Below, one piece after another: positions 57,701 to 64,000 of a DNA stretch of 64,000 bases. Under the pieces are notes generated by a model that searched no databases, was not told the origin of the DNA, and saw only the letters and a list, made by a program, of their open reading frames with translations. The DNA lies in NCBI GenBank assembly GCA_037176845.1, contig JAYKXP010000015.1, positions 496,001 through 560,000 on the forward strand, written 5' to 3'. The stretch's first letter is position 1. Every line of letters starts with the position of its first letter. A program made the position numbers and the translations under genes. Source of the DNA: Paramarasmius palmivorus. Its lineage: Eukaryota; Basidiomycota; Agaricomycetes; Agaricales; Marasmiaceae.

Positions 57701-60700
57701 ATCCTATCAAGACTGATATCAGACATCTCCGTACCAGCGTCCGAAGAAGGTGCAGGTGGCGGTACTGGAACTGGCATATGCATCATAACCGGAGGCTGAG
57801 GCTGAGGAGGCGGTTGCTGTCTCGCTTGATCACCCAACAACCTCAACAAATCCTCCACTCTCGCCATTCGATCCAACAATTCCGCATTATCAGGAACCGG
57901 ACGATCACGAAGTTGATCCAAAAGGTTATTCGTCGAAAGTTGACCTTCCCAAAGACCTCTCACTTGATCCCTAATCTCGTTCAACCAAGGAATAGGATTC
58001 ACGGGTGCAACACTAGGCGCACGAACCGTCGACACCGAAACTGAAGTCGTACTCGGCGAACTCGAAAGGGGAGGTGGTGTAGGCGCCTCTGATTCCAAAA
58101 ACGTTCTGGGTGGTGTAGGCGTAGGCAACGGGAACATCGAACTCGACTCTGTCAACGAAACTGAAGTCGAAGTCGGTGAACTAGTCGGACTGGACCCAGA
58201 CCCTGAATCCGTGATATGCCAAGTCGACACAGTATCCTCCCCATCTCCACCAACATCCCTAGGAAACCCAAACTCACTATCCACCGGCGTAGGAATCGGC
58301 GAATCCCGTCTCCTAGATCCATCTCCATACAACGTCCAATCATCCGAATGATGAGACGACAAGAACGAGATACTACTCGCCGCACTACTCATCGGCTCCG
58401 TCATCGGTCGTGGTGGTGGTAAAGTTATATCCCTAATCACTGGTGAACCTCTTCCACCCCTCTGCGTAGGCGCACTCAAACTAGAAGCAGCCTTTGAACT
58501 CCCCACTCTCTCCTCTGCATACATCGGCCTAGGTCTCCTCAAAAACTCTGATATATCCCTAATCTCATTCTGCAAATCCCGCAGTGTATGCCCCATATCC
58601 CTATTCTCGTCTTCACGATTCTGATCATAAGTTCGAATCTCCTCGAGAAGATGATTGAACTCGTCCGTGTAATCCGGGTATGGCGGTATCTGCATCTGCA
58701 TGCGAGGTGTACCTGCTCTCGAGAACGACGTAGGACTAGGCGGCCTCAATGAAGATGATTGGACGGTATACAACGTCGACCTCGTCGATGGTCTATCACC
58801 CTGTGGAGTCGAAACGCTAACGCTAATCGACGCTGAAGGCGTAACAGTGCTAAAGCTTCTCACACTCGGCGGCGATCCCTGTCCAACACCCCATCAGCAT
58901 CATCCAATTAAAAAACACCCAAAAAACGACTTACAACCCTCGACGCCCTAGGCGTACTCAACAAACTAGGCTCCGTCTCAACCTCACTCAACCTCAAACT
59001 ACCCCTTTCCTCCATCTCCCTCTCCCTAGCCTCCATCTCATCCAACGTACTCGTCGAATCCAACATCGAACTCGTAATACTAGTCTCACTAGTCCCACTA
59101 GCCGTACTCCTCACACTCCCCGATCTACTCAAACTCAACTCGCTCTCCGGGAAAATCAACGTACTTGGTGTAGCCACACTACCACCTAAATCGAACTCTG
59201 GTACCCCAGGCAATTGCGGCCTTTGCACTGGTGTCAACCTGGGCAACCTCCTGGAACTAGAAGGAGCGGAGGAGACGGGAGTTGGGGGTATAGTCAAACT
59301 CCTTCCCCCGAGAGAACTATAACTAGCCGTAGCCCTCAAAAAACTCGTCTCGAACGATACGTCGGGGCCTTCGTGTAACGCTACACTCCGCAAACTAGGT
59401 GAAGGCTCCAATTGGCTACTCTCGTACGAGAGATTCGTCTCGCTTGCCCATGGAGTAGGTGAAGGCGGGATACTTGGCGTGGAAGGCGGGATTGTTGGCA
59501 TAGACGTATGCAGAGTCGAAGGTGCTCTCGTCGAAGGTGCTCTCGAAGTCGAAGGAAGTGTAGGCGTCAAGCTACTCTCGGTGCTTAGACCAAAGCTGGT
59601 AGACGGAACCGTCGTCGTAGCCGGCATAGGCGTCGCAGAAGCAGAAGACACAGTCGAACTAGAAGTCTCCGCAGAAGGTGTAATCACCGAACTCTCTTCC
59701 TCCTCTACCTCCTCCTCCTCCTCATCCTCGTCTTCCATTTCCTCACGTCCGTCGATAGTGGTAGGCGGCTCAACACTCTCCAAACTCCCTTCCTCCTCCG
59801 TAAAATGTATCGACGAAGGCTCCCCAGATTCTTCTCCCAACTCTGACTCCTCAGTCGTCAACAAACTCTCGCTAGACACAGTCCTCGTCATCTCAGTCGT
59901 AGGAGGCGGTAACTGTAAACTCGTCACACTACTCGGTGAAGCTGACATCTCCACCTCCGAAGGCACGGACGAAGGCAGCGGTACATCCTCTGGCCTGACG
60001 CTGACCGAGACATCCGACGGACTAGACACACTCCCACTACTCCGAGAACGCGGGATGCTAGGCACAACACTAGGCGTCTTGGACCCCTCATCCACAAGCG
60101 ATACCACCTCCTCTTCTTCCTCGACTTCAGGCTCGGATTCCGGTAGTGGCGGCAACGAAGACGCTATACTCGACGCCCTAGGCGTCCCCTCTCCTTCCAA
60201 CCCTTCATCAGGTATCTCCTCCAACTCCCCAACACCAGGCGTCATAAACTCCGTCTCATGCTCACTCGCCGTTTTATACCTCTCACTTCCTTCACTCGCC
60301 GAACTGTATATCGACGGGATACGCGTGAGACTCTCCACTCCAAGCGATACGACGGAAACCGTCGGGGATTTCGGTGTCGTTGCGGTGACGTATTCGGTAG
60401 AAGTGTTTGATGTGGATGTGGCTGTTTTGAACGCATCGCTTCCACTCGTCCCTATACCACTTTCAGAAGAAGAATCCGATGAAGACGAATCCGACGGTTG
60501 AGTCGAATCATACGTCCCAGGCCCACTACTCCCAGTCCTTCTCTCAAGCGTACTCAAATCACTCGACGGGCAAATATCATACCCCGTTTCACTGCTTCGT
60601 GTCCCACTAACCAAACCACTCGCTAGCCCCCCAGAACCACTCCCAGAGCCGGAAAGAGACTCGTTCTCCTTATCACTACTCTCATCACTAGCTGAAGGCT

Positions 60701-63552
60701 GATACCCCGAGTTGGATGAATGGGATTGAGAGGAAGATGAGAAGGATGAACGGCGAGTTCGACGTCGGACTTCGCGTGTACGACTGAGTGCGCTGGGTGA
60801 TGTGGTGTATGAGAGTGTGTTGGTTGTTGTGTATGGGGTGCCGGTTTCTGTTTGTGTGTAGGTGCGTGTGTCTGTCCCGGTGCCTGTGTAGGTGTAGGTG
60901 TTGGTGTAAGACCGCGTGCCCGTGAGACCGGTGCTAGTGGTGTAAGGCGAGCTAGAGGTTGTGAACGTCCCAGTCCTGTTTGTTTTTTCGTTAGCATTAA
61001 CACGAGGAGACTGAAAAAGAGGAGAGAAGGCGAACCTGGTATAAGGCGAACTACCATACGTATTCGTGTACCCATCAGAGGTATACGTCCCTGTCCCTGA
61101 GCGTGTGGTGTAATCCCCAGAGGTAGTAGTACGCGTATAATCAGTCGTATACGTCCTCGTCGGATCGGTGGTGTACGTTCCCGTGTAGCTCCTCGTTGGG
61201 TCGGTCGTATACGTTCCCGTGTAAGTGTCGGTATAGCTCCTCGTCGGATCCGTAGTATAACTCCTCGTAGTCGTCTGCGTAGGATCCTCCGTAGTCTCAT
61301 ACACCCCCGAACTCCTCTGACTCTCCGCCGTAACCCATTGTTCCCCTTCTTCCCCATTACCATCACCACCACCACTAACCAAACTAGCAGTCTCAGCACT
61401 ACTCCCCACATACCTCCTCTCTCCCCCTGCCCCCATCCCAACACCCCCATCGTCGCCTAAATCAGTCATACTCCCACTCCTCCTCAACCTCGCTGACACC
61501 CTTCGTCCCTTCAGACCCCTCCCATTCCCTGGGTACAGGTATTCGTCACCAGAATCCGAGATGACTGTATCGTCGACTGTACGTGTATGATGTGATGGGA
61601 TGTCCAGCCACCTGCCATATCTACCATTACCGACACCAGCACCGGAGACAGAGCCCGCGTAAGAGGTTCCTTCGTCTGAGAACGAGTGGTATCTGCCTTC
61701 TGAGGCGGAAGAGTCTCCAGAGCCTGAACCGGAACGTGAACCGTTGATTGAGGGTATATCTTCCACTCTCGGGATGTACACCGTACTCCTGCTTCCGTTC
61801 GACGACGTGGAAGAGTCCGAGCGGATGGTTCGTATGCTGCCCGTAAGCGACGGTGCCCTCGAAACCGAATGTACAGAAGGCGTTGGTGGGTTATTTATCG
61901 CTTCCCTATTCAAATCACTTATCATCAGCCCCCAATCACCCCCAAAAAAAGAAAGGAACTAACCAGATCCTCCCCAACCACCTCTGCCTCTCCACAAGAC
62001 TCTCCGTAGCCAACCTCTCCACTCCATCTCCATATACCATCCAAAACGGTATCAACCTCTCCACCAGCCCGCCTTCCCCAACACCTCTTATACCCAATTC
62101 GGCATCTTGCTCACGCGCGGCGATGGAACCGACGTCGTCTTGCGCCCTAGGGTGACCTAGCGTCAACGCCGACTCGGCGGTCAAGCAGTTTACGAGGTCG
62201 AGTTGGACAACAGCTCGGCCGTGTGTAGCTGGTGAGAGCCATGAGAGAAGGAGAGTGTGTCGATAGAGTAAGGCATGGCATTTTTCCCATCTGAATGGAG
62301 GTGTGGAGTGGACGTTTAGGTAGTATAGTGTTCCTAGATGTAATGGCTGTTTTTGCACGGGGGTTCAGTATGTAAACACCCCCAAGAAAAGAAAACAACT
62401 CACGCGTTCGCTACCGTTTCCGCCTATGAATTTGCTCAACTCGCTTACGTCAATACTCGGAGACGCGCTTCCCCTATCTCCTGCTCCTTCTCCATTACCG
62501 TTTGAAGATCTACCACTCGCACGCCTACGTAACCCAAAAAGATCTTCACCTTCCCTAAACGGCGTAGGCGAAGTTGGTTCCCTAGGCGAAGGTGGCGCCC
62601 CAGACCCAGAAGCACGTTTAGGTGAGCGCTCTTTCCATAACGCGACGATGTTTCGGACGCTGGATAAAGGTGAACGTGTTGGGCTTGAACGACGGAGTGT
62701 GGTTTGGCTCTGGGCTGTGGGGGTGACAGTGGATGTGCCTGTTGTGTATGATGGAGTGGTATAAGATGGAGTGGTGTATGAGGGAGTTTGGGAGGTGTAG
62801 GTACCTCCACCGCTTGGTGTGAACGCCGAAGTAGATAGTGTACCTCCTACAGTCGAAGGCCTAGGTGGAGGCGAAAGCATCGAACTAGCTGTATACCCCG
62901 CACTAGTTGGTGTATGACTCCTCGTGTACCCAGATGTGGGGGTATGCGAACGTGTGAACCCAGAAGTCGGTGTATGACTCCTCGTGAATCCAGAGGAAGG
63001 CGTATAACTCCTCGTATAGCCACTAGAAGTAGGCGTATACCCCGTCCCAGAACTCTTCGTTGGCGAACTCGGCCTAGAGCCAGACGTAGACGTATAAGTC
63101 GTAGTAGCCTCAAACAACCCAATCAACTCGTTCGCTCTTCCCGGTGGAGGGAGATCACTATCCGTCGCTGCTCTTCCATGTCCACTCGCAAACGCCGACC
63201 TAGGCCTCTGCGGCACCTGGGTGTGAGAAGACACGCCCGACACCGGCCGACTCGCAGGTTCGGTCTGTTCCGTAATATGACTGAGCCTTATACGTGGATC
63301 ATTCGACGCTGGTGGGTATCTCGATGAATGTGTTCCTAGGAGGGATGGTAGGGAGACGTGTGATTGTGAAGAGCCGGAGCCGCTGTATGGAGATGAAGGT
63401 GACCAAGAAGAGAGCGCTGCTTCGGTGTCGTCAATCTCGTCGTCGAGGTTGTAGAGTTCAGCTTCGACTTGTTCTTCTTCGGAATAAGAGTCGTCAGAGT
63501 ATGAATTGCGGGAAGTGTATGTTTGTGAATCTGATCTTGTGTATCTGTGCAT
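51774..63552 (-). CDS. Giant PH-domain, Ser/Arg/Pro-rich coiled-coil protein
   Basis: One gene of about 11.8 kb, roughly 3,500 residues, if all exons belong together. Exon 1 (62404-63552) is 383 codons of Ser/Thr/Pro-rich repeats (TSGFTRSHTP units). Exon 2 (61964-62346) encodes a PH domain, residues about 384-511: LGTLYYLNVH, WEKCHALLYRHTLLLSW, VVQLDLVNCL, IPFWMVYGDGVERLATES, RQRWLGRIW. The next exons carry YT-rich repeats, acidic/Ser runs, short helices (FNHLLEEIRTYDQNREDEN; WLNEIRDQVRGLWEGQL), long SR-type tracts and PGxPG repeats. The C-terminal part is a long charged coiled coil (REIREVIDMEREEMQRERE to REERRGLQ) then GYLLCIRSKYGPGGEF. Stop TGA at 51774. PH domains bind phosphoinositides, so a cortical scaffold is plausible; no named family. 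A 270-bp stretch (55150-55420) is out of frame with both sides. It could also be two genes. Confidence 0.6.
61090..61275. repeat. Coding tandem repeat (TDPTRSYT units)
   Basis: Minus-strand units spelling variants of TDPTRSYTGTYT within the giant gene. Confidence 0.7.
62905..63035. repeat. Coding tandem repeat (SGFTRSHTPT units)
   Basis: At least five ten-residue units, period about 30 bp, in exon 1 of the giant gene. Confidence 0.75.
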
Positions 63553-63879
63553 CGCAGCACAGGTTTTTGCTTCCGTGTCTTACTTCCTGCTTTGTCTTGT
63601 CAGCTGGAGAAGTAAAAACCAAGGCGGCCACTCACTTTTTATGAACCTAGAAAAGCAAAACCATTAGTACAACAGAGAAAGTCAACAAACCACGAGGCAA
63701 AACCAACGAATCAACCAACTCACAGCCTCTTTAGGGCAGGTCAACTCGCGAGTCAACATGTCATGTGATCACGTTCGGCTATCAAACTCTGCCTGCGTTC
63801 GGTTTCACCCGGCAACTATATAAGACTGAGGCCCTAAACCTCCCACCTTTACAACCTCAGTTTTACCCCTATTGAACAC
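63553..63879. other. Divergent intergenic region
   Basis: 327 bp between the giant gene and the next gene; contains the TATA box below and nothing else recognised. Confidence 0.55.
63817..63824 (+). promoter_or_regulatory. TATA box of the rightmost gene
   Basis: TATATAAG, 63 nt before the ATG at 63880. Confidence 0.65.
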
Positions 63880-64000
63880 ATGTCTACTCCGCTACTTTCA
63901 AGTTGCATCCCAGCAGAAATCCACATTCTCATATTCGAGCATTGCATCGACAACGATTCGTCAGGACATGTTTTCTCCAGACGTTCAGCCCTCTGGATGC
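63880..64000 (+). CDS. Probable F-box protein, N-terminus only
   Basis: Forty codons before the window ends. MSTPLLSSCIPAEIHILIFE resembles the start of Agaricomycete F-box-like proteins (L/I-P-x-E-I-x-x-x-I-F/L), followed by HCIDNDSSG. Too short to assign firmly. If correct, it would be a substrate adaptor of an SCF ubiquitin ligase. Confidence 0.4.
   Translation, partial: MSTPLLSSCIPAEIHILIFEHCIDNDSSGHVFSRRSALWM

Noticed and set aside
56845..60501. Long plus-strand frames (340-399 codons) opposite the giant gene
   Set aside because: Their composition is the mirror image of Ser/Arg/Pro-rich coding sequence on the minus strand; no domain or start context.

Overview
The window reads as nuclear DNA of a filamentous basidiomycete, most likely an Agaricomycete (Agaricales-like). 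The evidence is: dense genes split by GT-AG introns of about 50-60 nt with several very short exons, expanded P450 and TKL-type kinase families, a Crypton-like tyrosine recombinase, GH18 chitinase, and giant low-complexity proteins. All assignments come from reading the sequence; no database search was run. Several conserved genes (QCR8, OST4, a small secreted protein) are too short or too split to show as long open frames and were found by splicing by eye.

Layout. 0.5-7.3 kb: two tandem, diverged copies of a gene joining a TKL-like kinase domain to a C-terminal VHS domain. 7.9-9.7 kb: a P450 of the trichodiene-oxygenase-like type. 10.7-16.9 kb: a possible mobile module of a SAP-domain protein, an XPG/FEN-like nuclease and a tyrosine recombinase, with strong inverted repeats on both outer sides. 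18.5-26.6 kb: a secretome region with three members of a six-cysteine secreted family, a GH18 chitinase, a GNAT acetyltransferase and a lysine-rich protein. 26.9-29.5 kb: the Ase1/PRC1/MAP65 microtubule bundler. 30-47 kb: four paralogous ent-kaurene-oxidase-like P450s (one plus, three tandem minus) interleaved with a secreted beta-rich protein, an ADP-ribosylglycohydrolase, QCR8 and OST4 head to head, a PRISE-type short-chain reductase and a new 109-residue secreted peptide precursor. 47.7-49.8 kb: two probable mitochondrial proteins. 50.4-51.1 kb: a rearranged, repeat-amplified copy of the 3' end of its neighbour. 51.8-63.6 kb: one giant PH-domain, Ser/Arg/Pro-rich coiled-coil protein. 63.9 kb: start of a probable F-box gene leaving the window.

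How genes may work together. The four P450s plus the reductase could be tailoring enzymes of a specialised (perhaps terpenoid) pathway, but no terpene synthase or other core enzyme is visible here, and housekeeping genes sit inside the region. The SAP, nuclease and recombinase genes are the best candidate for an undescribed system: DNA binding, flap or junction cutting and site-specific recombination side by side. The chitinase and small secreted proteins fit wall remodelling or interaction functions.
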